This document shows, in pieces, positions 35,975 to 44,112 of a DNA stretch of 64,000 bases. A program made the translations under genes and the position numbers. The stretch comes from Fibrisoma montanum (lineage in GTDB: Bacteria > Bacteroidota > Bacteroidia > Cytophagales > Spirosomataceae). Each line of letters begins with the position of its first letter. The stretch's first letter is position 1. Below the pieces are notes generated by a model that was not told the DNA's origin, ran no database searches, and saw only the letters and a program-made list of their open reading frames with translations. Location: positions 124,001 through 188,000 of the forward strand of contig NZ_QXED01000007.1 in the NCBI RefSeq assembly GCF_003583365.1, in the 5' to 3' direction.

Positions 35975-37003
35975 ATGCTACCAACTACCATGAAAGCCGC
36001 CGTAGCCCATGCCTATGGCCAGCCTCTTCAGATCGAACAGGTACCCGTACCGATTGTTACCCCCGGCAAAATCCTGGTTAAGGTGGCCGCCTGCGGGGTT
36101 TGCCACACGGACCTCCACGCCATCAACGGTGACTGGCCCGTTAAGGCGACCCTCCCCCTGATTCCGGGTCACGAAGGCGTCGGTACGGTCGTAGCCATTG
36201 GTGCGGGAGTTACGCAGGTTAAGGAAGGCGACCGGGTGGGCGTTCCCTGGCTGTATACGGCCTGTGGGCATTGCGAGCAGTGTTTTTCGGGCTGGGAAAC
36301 CTTGTGTGAGCAGCAACAGAATACAGGGTATTCGGTGCAGGGAAGCTACGCCGAGTACGTACTGGCCGACCCCAATTTTGTGGGCCACATTCCCGACAAC
36401 CTGTCGTTTGAAGAAGCTGCGCCTATTCTGTGTGCGGGCGTAACGGTGTACAAAGGTCTGAAAGAAACAGAAGTGAAACCCGGCCAGTGGGTTGTGATTT
36501 CCGGCATCGGTGGATTAGGCCACCTCGCTGTGCAATACGCCAAAGCGATGGGTATGCACGTAGCGGCCGTGGATATTCAGGCTGATAAACTCAGGCTTGC
36601 CCGGGAGGTAGGCGCGGATCTTGTCATCAACGCGGCCGAAACTGATCCCGTCGCCGTGATTCAGCAAACGATCCGGGGTGCCCACGGGGCGTTGGTAACG
36701 GCGGTTTCCCGTTCCGCCTTTGCCCAGGGGGTCGGGATGCTGCGTCGGCGCGGAACGCTCTCGCTGGTGGGGCTGCCCCCCGGCGATTTCGGTCTAGACA
36801 TTTTTGATATGGTGCTCACCCGCAAGACGGTACGTGGATCCATTGTCGGCACCCGGCAGGATCTGGCGGAGAGTTTACTGTTTGCTGCCGAGGGGAAGGT
36901 AAAGGTCCATGCCCATTCCGACCGGCTGGACAACATCAATCAGGTGCTGGCCGACATGGCAGCGGGCCGGATTGACGGCCGCGTTGTGCTGCATATTGAT
37001 TAG
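35975..37003 (+). CDS. adhP: Zinc-dependent alcohol dehydrogenase
   Basis: A 342-residue medium-chain dehydrogenase that interconverts primary alcohols and aldehydes with NAD(H). Catalytic zinc ligands are in VCHTDLHAI (Cys, with His in GHEGVG), and the structural zinc site is the four-cysteine cluster CGHCEQCFSGWETLC. The Rossmann motif is ISGIGGLGHLAVQYAKAMGM. These features match the AdhP/propanol-preferring class. An ATG at 35990 is an equally good start (MKAAVAHAYG is the usual family start). Transcribed alone; a terminator follows. Confidence 0.92.
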   Translation: MLPTTMKAAVAHAYGQPLQIEQVPVPIVTPGKILVKVAACGVCHTDLHAINGDWPVKATLPLIPGHEGVGTVVAIGAGVTQVKEGDRVGVPWLYTACGHCEQCFSGWETLCEQQQNTGYSVQGSYAEYVLADPNFVGHIPDNLSFEEAAPILCAGVTVYKGLKETEVKPGQWVVISGIGGLGHLAVQYAKAMGMHVAAVDIQADKLRLAREVGADLVINAAETDPVAVIQQTIRGAHGALVTAVSRSAFAQGVGMLRRRGTLSLVGLPPGDFGLDIFDMVLTRKTVRGSIVGTRQDLAESLLFAAEGKVKVHAHSDRLDNINQVLADMAAGRIDGRVVLHID

Positions 37004-37026
37004 CGTACTGTACACTATCATCTAAA

Positions 37027-37062
37027 CAAAAGCCCCGGCAACAAGCTGTTGTCGGGCTTTTC
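37027..37062 (+). terminator. Terminator after the alcohol dehydrogenase gene
   Basis: A long stem built on AAAAGCCC / GGGCTTTT with one bulge, closing in CAACA/TGTTG, followed by TTTTCTG. Confidence 0.8.
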
Positions 37063-37551
37063 TGTGGAAATGGGGAGCTTATAAAACTTCTGGTGGCACT
37101 GCTCAGTAGTGAGCAAGGCGCTATACCGACCGGTAAATAGGCTTTAGCAATCCGAACGCTGCAACGCTTAGAACGCTTTGAACCGATTCCAATCTCGCTT
37201 AGAGTTCTAAAAGCTATGTATTGAGACAGACGCCCAACGGAGCTAAGGGCCGCTGATCTGGCTCTGTTATCCTTCCGGAGAAAAGTACACATCAAAGGTG
37301 TCAACTATCTTGTTGGCTCAATGAAAGCGGTACTGAGTGCAAGCCAGAACATGGTTCCCGCTGAATGTGTACTTTGGCGCGTGTAATCGTGGATAAATAC
37401 AACCCCGGTTAACAAGCCAACATCCCTCGGAACGTAGGACAATTCCGAGGGACGTTGCATCACTAAATTTATGTTACTCGATTAAGCCTGCAAATTGAAA
37501 GGACACGGGTGTTACCATGTCCTTTCAATTATCCTTATTATTTAATACCCT
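37063..37551. other. Gene-free border region with inverted repeats
   Basis: No gene was supported here. It holds three structures: an 11-bp perfect inverted repeat AAAGTACACAT / ATGTGTACTTT at 37282-37292 and 37365-37375; a 10-bp perfect hairpin at 37423-37452 built on TCCCTCGGAA, extendable with one mismatch; and the 37493-37530 hairpin. It marks the change from GC-rich core DNA to the AT-rich island. Confidence 0.55.
37493..37530 (-). terminator. Hairpin terminating the TonB-C-like gene
   Basis: A perfect 13-bp stem AATTGAAAGGACA/TGTCCTTTCAATT with a 12-nt loop, 22 bases after the stop of the minus-strand gene. Confidence 0.7.
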
Positions 37552-38007
37552 CTACTTTGATGTCACATATAACTCTGTGAGTAATGCTTTAGAATGAGAT
37601 AACTGAACGAAAGTTCTATCGTAGGCAGCCCGATCCGAAGCGGTGGGTTGATAATCGCCTGCTTTAGGTTTGGCTTCGAATACTACAGGTAGAACATAAT
37701 CACCAGCATAAGCGGGTTTTTGAGTTGGTAGATTAGCAAATAGTCGGGTTACTTCACCCACAAATGCCTGACTAAAAACCCCCATTTTTAACAGCTTAAC
37801 ATTGCTAATTTTTCCCTCCTTATCGATGGTAAAGTCTACATACACCTTAGCTTCCTTGGTTGGCTTTTCGGCCAATAATGGATACTGAACCGACTTTAGC
37901 ACTTGGCGAAAGTCAGAATCATTATTCAACGAAGATCCTCCTACTTGTGACCATGCCAAAGAAGAAGCCATTAAAGCAAAAAACAAGCTGGAAATTAAGA
38001 TTTTCAT
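37552..38007 (-). CDS. Secreted TonB C-terminal-like domain protein
   Basis: A 151-residue protein with signal peptide MKILISSLFFALMASSLAWSQ. The following segment AKVYVDFTIDKEGKISNVKL is the VxFxIxxDGxVxxVKV strand pattern of TonB C-terminal domains, then LFANLPTQKPAYAGDYVLPVVF gives the closing strand. Without a membrane anchor or proline-rich spacer it is not a TonB energy transducer; soluble TonB-C proteins of this kind are common in Bacteroidota, role unknown. Clearly lower GC than flanking genes, part of the acquired segment. Confidence 0.75.
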   Translation of the reverse strand: MKILISSLFFALMASSLAWSQVGGSSLNNDSDFRQVLKSVQYPLLAEKPTKEAKVYVDFTIDKEGKISNVKLLKMGVFSQAFVGEVTRLFANLPTQKPAYAGDYVLPVVFEAKPKAGDYQPTASDRAAYDRTFVQLSHSKALLTELYVTSK

Positions 38008-38123
38008 AAGAATTCGAGTTTAGAAATTGTGATATAAAGAGCTAACTAACAGTACTTTGAAATGTTCTTTATAAAGATGAATGAACAAACTTTGTACTAT
38101 TGTATAAGTGCAATTATGTGAAG

Positions 38124-38435
38124 CTACTCTTCATTCTGTGTTTTTAAGGGGCGCAAGGCTAACAGAACGAAAGTAAAAGCCACTACCGAATCAACAATAC
38201 TCCGTGTGGGTTGAGTAAAACCAATACTCACAAAAGGATTCCACAAGACAGCGATCACTAGTAGCCCTACAACGGCAATGATAGAGTCCTTGACTAAGAT
38301 AGCGCTATAAATGGCCAAACCGCAACTGGCAATCCGTAGCATTAAAATCAGACCGTGAGGCAATGATACTCGGGCCAGAGTGGCCAAAAGGATAAAAGCA
38401 GCGGTGACCAGCAGAGTAGTTTTATAAATGTTCAT
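38124..38435 (-). CDS. Small membrane protein (DUF6804-like)
   Basis: A 103-residue, three- to four-helix membrane protein: TLLVTAAFILLATLARV, LILMLRIASCGLAIYSAILV and IIAVVGLLVIAVLWNPFV are hydrophobic, ending in a polar tail RPLKTQNEE. The WNP motif and length resemble small DUF6804 proteins of Bacteroidota. Low-GC island gene; function unknown. The ATG at 38435 is chosen as the family normally starts just before the first helix. Confidence 0.7.
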   Translation of the reverse strand: MNIYKTTLLVTAAFILLATLARVSLPHGLILMLRIASCGLAIYSAILVKDSIIAVVGLLVIAVLWNPFVSIGFTQPTRSIVDSVVAFTFVLLALRPLKTQNEE

Positions 38436-38594
38436 AAGTTGAAAAAGCAATTACGTCATCTGCATCAACTGTTGTATAATCTCTTACATGTTAACCAATT
38501 ACTAAAGTACCATACCCGACACTATCATACAAGCCTTGTATGTTCAGAAAAACGAACTTAATACTAGTTAATATAATTCTAAAAAAACAAAACT

Positions 38595-39422
38595 TGGGAA
38601 ACTTATGAATCTTGTCGTCATCGCTAAGCCGAACATCTAAGTCACGTAGATATTCTATCGTCTGCTTAATATTCGGAGTGGCGGGCTTGGGCTCTGATCA
38701 GTTCAATGTCCTTGGTAGCATTCCAAAGCGCAACAGCGCCAGTGTGTTTCCAACTGTATATATCATGGCCCGGGCCGACTAAGTTTAATTTTTCCATCAC
38801 CTTCACGTGGCGACGATAAAAGTACTTATTCCCTACCATAGTCGGGCCTGGTGTGCCACCAGCCGAGAAGACATAGTAGTGGCCGGGATAATTCCGTACG
38901 CCTTGTTGCTGGATTAACTGCTCCAGAGGCAACGAAATGTCTATAAATTCACCTTCATTCGTTTTAGCCGTATCGCCGGTAACGCATATAGAGTGCGTAT
39001 GAACATCGCGCACACGTAGCCGGCGCAACTCCTCACTAGGGCGTAAGAAGGTATAATACATCCATCGGCAAAAGGTCAGCTGTAATCTTAGCTGCCTTCA
39101 TAGGCGCTGGCTCCTGATGTGAAGCCAGTTTCTCGCCCTCATACACCATGCCGTCTTTCAGATACTCGTTCAGTTCTTTGATGACCTGATCAGCATCGGC
39201 CAAACGAGCCTGTGCTGTATCGCCCGTTACAATGACTCGTTTACGGGTGAGTGCATTCTTGGTAAAAGACCAAATCCAGTACGTAACACACCATTGTTTA
39301 CTAAGATCATCACTCTTAGGTCTGGTTAAGTAAGGAGACTCAAATGGGTATGGCCCATCGGTATTCATAGAATTGTACAACTTCTTCTGCCACTTTTTTA
39401 CCATTGCTTTAGAAATTGACAC
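38595..39422 (-). pseudogene. Tyrosine recombinase/integrase, decayed
   Basis: Three disconnected pieces of one integrase. The N-terminal arm-binding part (39422-39036) has ALTRKRVIVTGDTAQARLAD. The catalytic part (39061-38666) has the active-site Arg in TFLRPSEELRRLRVRDV, the beta-strand Lys in VTGDTAKTNEGEF and the box-II SWKHTGAVALW, and reads IRAQARHS before a premature stop. The last piece, in a shifted frame (about 38680-38595), has NIKQTIEYLRDLDVRL, carrying the catalytic Tyr. Removing one G at 38675/38676 restores RHSNIKQTIEYLRDLD. The core-binding domain between arm and catalytic parts seems deleted and the two frames overlap out of phase. It lies next to the 3' end of ssrA, the usual site for such integrases. 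Confidence 0.85.
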
Positions 39423-39461
39423 AAAAAAGCCCGTAAGTCATTGACCTACAGGCTTTTATTT
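39422..39461. terminator. Terminator downstream of tmRNA
   Basis: A stem built on GCCCGTAAGTC/GACCTACAGGC with two mismatches, flanked by A-runs and T-runs on both sides, so usable in both directions. It follows the tmRNA 3' end directly. Confidence 0.8.
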
Positions 39462-39463
39462 TG

Positions 39464-39834
39464 TGGAGACGGAGAGATTCGAACTCTCGTCCAGTCAAGG
39501 AACCCGTCGTGCTTTCTACATGCTTAGATGCGCTTGAGATTGTCGGGAATCGGCCAGGTGCGCATCAGACCGAGCCTCATCCGTAGGTGCTGTTGTCTCG
39601 CCCGTTGTTAACACCATTATCCGGGCCAGCGCTGCGAGTCGATGCCTCCTGATCCGGCCAGCAGCACGTAGGCCGGGGAGACAATGGCTATTGCTTAATC
39701 CTCCGGATTAGGCAGCCATGGCGTAGTTATACTCGCCAGTTATTGTTTTGACGATTTGTTCGGGTCGGGAAATTCCGTCAACTCCCGGCATGCTTACACG
39801 CGACCTCTGCAAGCTGTCAATTCCGGTCGTCCCC
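39464..39834 (-). ncRNA. ssrA: Transfer-messenger RNA (tmRNA)
   Basis: About 371 nt on the minus strand. The 5' end starts GGGGACGACCGGAATTGACA, the conserved tmRNA opening, and its GGGGAC pairs with GTCTCC at the 3' end, as in the acceptor stem. The 3' part contains the T-arm GAGAGTTCGAATCTCTC. CCA is not encoded (the genome continues CAAAA), so it is added after processing. The open tag frame lies at 39737-39711 and reads GEYNYAMAA, followed by TAA. tmRNA with SmpB rescues stalled ribosomes and tags the peptide for proteolysis. Ends are judged by pairing and could shift by a few bases. Confidence 0.95.
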
Positions 39835-39874
39835 AAATTGGCATCCACAATGGGCTGCGTGTTAAAGTAGAACG

Positions 39875-39882
39875 CAAATATA
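39875..39882 (-). promoter_or_regulatory. TAnnTTTG -7 element for ssrA
   Basis: On the minus strand TATATTTG, an exact consensus match about 40 nt before the mature tmRNA 5' end, consistent with a short precursor leader removed by RNase P. Confidence 0.6.
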
Positions 39883-39997
39883 CACGGTTTGGTTCGATTT
39901 CCGACGCTGACCCCTACACGCCGAAACGGCCGGGCCGTTTCTCCCTCACCCTCAACCAGTAACGCCCCCATACGTGCCCCGGCCCGCTACGTGACCT

Positions 39998-40717
39998 ATG
40001 CCTAACGAAATTAAACTTATTCGATTTCTGTTTGTTAAGCGGATATTCCAGGTCTCTGTCGGCCTGGAATATCCCATGCTCATTACGCCATTTGAAACAG
40101 ACCTCTACCGGCACCTGACCCCGTTTTTCGCCGACCATCAGTTCGATCTGCTGGTGAGCCGAAAGCAATATCGCCGTACACTCCCGACGGGGTTTCAGAA
40201 CGTGATTCTTTCGCCGTCGTTCTACGGCGACGAAACCATGCTGGAGGTTAACTTCGGCTGCCGCAATGAGCAGGTGGAACAGATTGCCCAGCAGTTTCTG
40301 AACAACGTATTCGACTACCGGCCCGATGCCAACACAATCATTATCTCCATCGGTAAGTTTGGCGGGCTGCGCTATTTCCGGTACAAGATTCATACGCCCG
40401 ACGAACTCGCCGACACCTGCGAACAGATCCGGCAGTTTTTCCTGACCCAGGGCTTTGCGTTCCTTAATGAAGCCAGTTCCCTGGCTACCCTCGATCAGCT
40501 GCTGAACGACCAGCCGAATCAGCCAAGCCCTTACGTCTACAATCAGGCGCACCGCTGCTATAAGGGGCTGATTGTGGCCAGACTCAACCACAACCCGCAC
40601 TTCGACGGCCTGATCGACAGTTACCGGCACCTCCTGATCCGCCAGACGCAGAACCCCTACGAGCAACTGCATTTTGAGCGGCTGATCGCGTACCTTCAGC
40701 ACTATTCCGCCAACTGA
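39998..40717 (+). CDS. Conserved-type hypothetical protein
   Basis: A 239-residue cytoplasmic protein without signal peptide or membrane segments. Regions such as IIISIGKFGGLRYFRYKI, QIRQFFLTQGFAFLNEASSL and CYKGLIVARLNHNPHF suggest a mixed alpha/beta fold, but no family was recognised. A perfect 12-bp inverted repeat lies inside codons 15-26 (40041-40074). An ATG at 40077 (MLITPFETDLYRHL) would place that hairpin in the untranslated leader, so the start is open. Confidence 0.7.
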   Translation: MPNEIKLIRFLFVKRIFQVSVGLEYPMLITPFETDLYRHLTPFFADHQFDLLVSRKQYRRTLPTGFQNVILSPSFYGDETMLEVNFGCRNEQVEQIAQQFLNNVFDYRPDANTIIISIGKFGGLRYFRYKIHTPDELADTCEQIRQFFLTQGFAFLNEASSLATLDQLLNDQPNQPSPYVYNQAHRCYKGLIVARLNHNPHFDGLIDSYRHLLIRQTQNPYEQLHFERLIAYLQHYSAN

Positions 40718-40760
40718 TACCCGCTGCCGACCCGGCGCCGTCAACCGTTGCGCGGACTGT

Positions 40761-41264
40761 CTACTCTTTTCGTTTGATCACGCTGATATTGCCACCCCCT
40801 TCCAGATTGCACTGCTTTACGTCTTTCAGCGAATCGACGCCGTTCAGCCGCAGAATCTGCATGAGCTCATCTTCCGAAATAAGTTGCGTTGCCATGTTCT
40901 TTCGCTGCATGATGCCGTCTTTCACCAGCACCACCGTATCGGGCTGCGCCAGTTTGGCAAAGAAAACCGACCGGTAGCCCAGCCAGTCGATGGCGAAATC
41001 CCAGAACAGCAGTGTCCCGACCAGCGCGATGCCTTCGGTTATGGAGTGGTACTCGCCCGCCATCGAATTCTGGGCAGCATCGGCAATGAGGATCACCAGC
41101 AGCAGGTCACTGATGCTGAGCTGCCCGGTTCCGCGCCGAAAAAACCGGATGGCCAGAAATATGGCCCAGTACGTAATGGTACCGCGAATAATGATTTCAA
41201 GAATGGAATTCGACGGCACAAACATCTTTTCCCAATCGATGTCGGCCAGCAGCAGGGTTTTCAT
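40761..41264 (-). CDS. DUF421 (YetF-type) membrane protein
   Basis: A 167-residue inner-membrane protein of the DUF421/YetF family. Helices are seen at [38 protein letters not shown] and [19 protein letters not shown]; the family's LxxxDLLL and A-xx-S/N patterns are present. The C-terminal cytosolic domain includes [24 protein letters not shown], the conserved 'li.nG.i....l....is..dL' stretch, and ends in VIKRK. Function unknown. Confidence 0.9.
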   Translation of the reverse strand: MKTLLLADIDWEKMFVPSNSILEIIIRGTITYWAIFLAIRFFRRGTGQLSISDLLLVILIADAAQNSMAGEYHSITEGIALVGTLLFWDFAIDWLGYRSVFFAKLAQPDTVVLVKDGIMQRKNMATQLISEDELMQILRLNGVDSLKDVKQCNLEGGGNISVIKRKE

Positions 41265-41337
41265 AACGTATTGTGGGGTGATGGTGATGGATTCACAACC
41301 AATTCCGACTTTTGCGGTTCTTTTTTCTTACTGTACA

Positions 41338-42351
41338 ATGACTAACTCCCCTGCTGGCTCCTCCCTCGATGCCGTTGTTCGTCAGCGCATCGATCAGAAA
41401 ACGAAGCCCCTCGGGGCGCTGGGCCGACTGGAAAACCTGGCCCTGCAACTGGCCCTGATTCAGCAAACCGACACGCCAACGCTGCAAAATCCGCACATTC
41501 TCGTCTTCGCCGGCGACCACGGTCTGGCAGCTGAGGGTGTCAGCGCCTACCCCGCCGACATCACCTACGGTATGGTGCAGAATTTCATCGCGGGTGGGGC
41601 GGCTATCAACGTATTCTGTCGCCAGAACAACCTGACCCTGCTGGTCTGCGACGTGGGGGTTGCCGGTACGTTTGCCGAAAACACACCCAGCTTTGTGAAG
41701 TTCAAGATTCGGCCCGGTACGCGGAACATGCGGTATGAACCGGCCATGACCCGCGACGAGTGCGAAGCGGCCATGGATGCGGGCCGAACGCTGGTGAACG
41801 GGGTACAGTACCGGGGCTGCAACGTTGTCGGCTTCGGCGAGATGGGCATTGGCAACACCTCCCCCGCCAGCCTGCTCATGCACCGGCTGACGGGCCTCCC
41901 CCTCGATCAGTGCGTCGGTCGCGGTACGGGTCTCGACGACGCCGGGCTGGTGCACAAACGAAGCGTGTTGCAGGCCGTTGCCGACACCTATGCGCATTTG
42001 AACGACCCGATCGACGTACTCAGCGCCATGGGCGGGCTGGAACTGGCGGCCATGGCGGGGGGTATGCTGCAAGCCGCCGAAAACGGCATGGTGATTCTGG
42101 TCGATGGCTTCGTGGCCACGTCGGCCCTGCTGGTGGCGCGGGCGCTCAACCCCTCCATTCTGGCCAGCTGCGTTTTCTGCCACCTCTCCAACGAAGCCGG
42201 CCACCGGCTGATGCTGGATCATCTGGGTGTGGAGCCGCTGCTGAACCTGGGCATGCGCCTGGGCGAAGGAACGGGCTGTGCGCTGGCCTACCCGATCGTG
42301 CAGGCTGCCGTCGGGATGCTCAACGACATGGCGTCGATGGATGTGCTTTAA
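41338..42351 (+). CDS. cobT: Nicotinate-nucleotide-dimethylbenzimidazole phosphoribosyltransferase
   Basis: CobT makes alpha-ribazole phosphate from dimethylbenzimidazole and nicotinate mononucleotide, the activation step for the lower ligand of cobalamin. The 337-residue protein has [20 protein letters not shown] at the start, the [17 protein letters not shown] motif, [13 protein letters not shown] and the late [22 protein letters not shown] blocks with the catalytic Glu. The ATG at 41338 is the natural start; the long upstream open extension runs across the divergent DUF421 gene. No other cobalamin genes are adjacent, so it may serve salvage. Confidence 0.96.
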   Translation: MTNSPAGSSLDAVVRQRIDQKTKPLGALGRLENLALQLALIQQTDTPTLQNPHILVFAGDHGLAAEGVSAYPADITYGMVQNFIAGGAAINVFCRQNNLTLLVCDVGVAGTFAENTPSFVKFKIRPGTRNMRYEPAMTRDECEAAMDAGRTLVNGVQYRGCNVVGFGEMGIGNTSPASLLMHRLTGLPLDQCVGRGTGLDDAGLVHKRSVLQAVADTYAHLNDPIDVLSAMGGLELAAMAGGMLQAAENGMVILVDGFVATSALLVARALNPSILASCVFCHLSNEAGHRLMLDHLGVEPLLNLGMRLGEGTGCALAYPIVQAAVGMLNDMASMDVL

Positions 42352-42357
42352 CGAAAA

Positions 42358-42387
42358 AGCCCCGCCGGTCAGGGCGGGGCTACGTTT
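42358..42387. terminator. Bidirectional terminator between cobT and the transglutaminase gene
   Basis: A perfect 9-bp GC-rich stem (42358-42366/42373-42381) with a 6-nt loop, flanked by AAAAA on the left and TTTT on the right, thus usable by both convergent genes. Confidence 0.85.
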
Positions 42388-42401
42388 TCAGGGATCGCTG
42401 G

Positions 42402-43445
42402 TCAACCTTTTACGACCGTGAACGACGCAATGCCTTCGTACGATTTCAGCCGTTCGCGTTTGGTGCTTTTCGGCTTCGCAAACAGATAGAGCGTCCAGTT
42501 GCCGGACTTCGGTACGCTGGTCGTCAGCTGGTAGGTATCGTCCGACTGCCGGACGGTGACGGGAATATTCGTCAACTGGCTGTTGCCGGGGCGGCCGACG
42601 GAACACATAAACTCGACGTCCGACTCACTACGTAGCGTCAGCGTCAGGGCGTCGCCGGTGCGAATCAGCCCCGTTTTCGGGAAATTCCGGTCGAAACCCA
42701 GCCGGAAGTACGCGTCGTACAGTTTGGGAAACTGGTCGAACTGCGCCTTGCTGAGCGCCGGGCTGAGCAACTGCCAGCGCGGATCGGTCGGGAAATGGTT
42801 GGCGATGAACGCCGATGGCTCCGTCAGGAAGTAAAAATCGTTGGGTTCGCCGTTGCGGGCGGTTGTCTGCGCCCAGGCCAGATCGAGCAGGTACCAGTCG
42901 CCGTCGAGTTTTACGGCATTCCACTCGTGATCGACCCGCTGAATGGGCTGCCCCGCTTCGTTATCGTTCGTGCGGGCGTAGCCTTTGATGTTCACGACCT
43001 CGATACCGGCCCGCTTCAGCAGGTGCTTATACAGCAACGCAAAGCCCGTGCAGACGGTCCGGCGCGAACGCAGCACTTTGGTGGCGTAGTCTACCTCCGA
43101 GGAATACGTCCGGCCGCTGTAGGTGCTCATGTCATACTTCACGTGCGACGAAATCCAGGCGTAGACCGAGCGGGCCTTGGCCAGTTCGCTGCGGGCGGGG
43201 GCCGTCAGGTAATCGCTCAGGGTGTTCAGGTTCCGGGCCGCCGACTCGGGTGCGCTTTTGGCATAGCTGTCGATGGTCGTGTAGTCGATCTCAACGAACT
43301 TCGACGGACGCGGAATCTCCCAATCGTGGGCACCACCAACCAGCATGCCATAGCCAAGCTGGCCGGCCGGGATCGGGAACGTAATGGCCGTACTAAAAAA
43401 GAATAGAAACAGGGCCGTTAACGGCCGGGTTATATGGTTACGCAT
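42402..43445 (-). CDS. Secreted transglutaminase-like domain protein
   Basis: A 347-residue protein from the ATG at 43445, with a signal peptide (TALFLFFFSTAITFPIPAG). The catalytic triad of the transglutaminase-like fold is seen: Cys in RRTVCTGFALLY, His in VDHEWNAVKL and Asp in YLLDLAWAQ. This layout matches the kyphoscoliosis-peptidase-type group. The C-terminal 110 residues form a beta-sandwich (YQLTTSVPKSGNWTLYLF). It may act as a periplasmic cysteine peptidase or cross-linking enzyme; substrate unknown. Starts of this and the divergent PPC gene are 34 bases apart. Confidence 0.88.
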   Translation of the reverse strand: MRNHITRPLTALFLFFFSTAITFPIPAGQLGYGMLVGGAHDWEIPRPSKFVEIDYTTIDSYAKSAPESAARNLNTLSDYLTAPARSELAKARSVYAWISSHVKYDMSTYSGRTYSSEVDYATKVLRSRRTVCTGFALLYKHLLKRAGIEVVNIKGYARTNDNEAGQPIQRVDHEWNAVKLDGDWYLLDLAWAQTTARNGEPNDFYFLTEPSAFIANHFPTDPRWQLLSPALSKAQFDQFPKLYDAYFRLGFDRNFPKTGLIRTGDALTLTLRSESDVEFMCSVGRPGNSQLTNIPVTVRQSDDTYQLTTSVPKSGNWTLYLFAKPKSTKRERLKSYEGIASFTVVKG

Positions 43446-43478
43446 ACCTCGATTCGGTCTCACAACCAGATAACAAAA

Positions 43479-43979
43479 ATGTACCGTATTTTATTGCTGA
43501 TTCTGACAAGTTCTGTCCTGTTTATGTCCGATAGTTTCGCCCAGTTTTCCTCGTCTGCCAGCGCCCGGTCGCCCATGCAAACGTACTCGTTCCGATTGCG
43601 GCCCGGGCAGGACCTGAAGCAGCAGCTGGATGCGCTCGTTCAACAGCAGCGCATCGAGGCCGGCGCTGTTGTGACCTGCGTCGGCAGCCTGACCGACGTA
43701 ACTCTGCGGCTGGCCAATCAGGAAGGGCCGAGCGTCTGGCAGGGGCACTTCGAGATCGTTTCGCTCGTCGGTACGCTGTCGGTCAACGGCAGTCACCTGC
43801 ACCTCTCCGTATCCGACTCAACCGGCCGAACGCTGGGCGGCCATCTGCTCGACGGCTGCCGGATTTACACTACGGCCGAGATCGTGATTGGGGTTATGCC
43901 GGATCTCGTATACGTCCGCGAACCGGACCCTACGTTCGGCTACAAGGAACTGGTGGTCCGGAAGCGAAAAAAGCCGTGA
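43479..43979 (+). CDS. PPC/DUF296 domain protein with signal peptide
   Basis: A 166-residue protein: signal peptide MYRILLLILTSSVLFMSDSFAQ, then a PPC (plant and prokaryote conserved, DUF296) domain covering the rest. Marks are YSFRLRPGQDLKQQLDALVQ, GAVVTCVGSLTDVTLRL, FEIVSLVGTLSVNGSHLHLS and GGHLLDGCRIYTTAEIVIG with the conserved metal-type histidines (GSHLHL, GGHL). Plant AHL proteins use this domain in DNA-binding proteins, but the bacterial single-domain versions are of unknown role, and export is unusual. Confidence 0.9.
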   Translation: MYRILLLILTSSVLFMSDSFAQFSSSASARSPMQTYSFRLRPGQDLKQQLDALVQQQRIEAGAVVTCVGSLTDVTLRLANQEGPSVWQGHFEIVSLVGTLSVNGSHLHLSVSDSTGRTLGGHLLDGCRIYTTAEIVIGVMPDLVYVREPDPTFGYKELVVRKRKKP

Positions 43980-44112
43980 TCGGCATGGCTGGATTTTCCC
44001 ACCGTCAGGACGACCTTCGGCCGTGTAGAAACGGCTAATCATAACGCTTTGTAAACATTTCCCCCTAAAAATTGTCCTATTTAGATAGGGGTTATATTAA
44101 ACAGCATGACGA

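Noticed and set aside
36936-37304. Minus-strand 122-codon frame at the island border
   Set aside because: Overlaps the end of the alcohol dehydrogenase gene; Arg/Ser-rich without family motifs; I considered a transposase remnant but found no motif.
39464-39520. tRNA gene next to the integrase
   Set aside because: The T-arm and acceptor-like sequence belong to the tmRNA 3' end; there is no anticodon arm of a tRNA.
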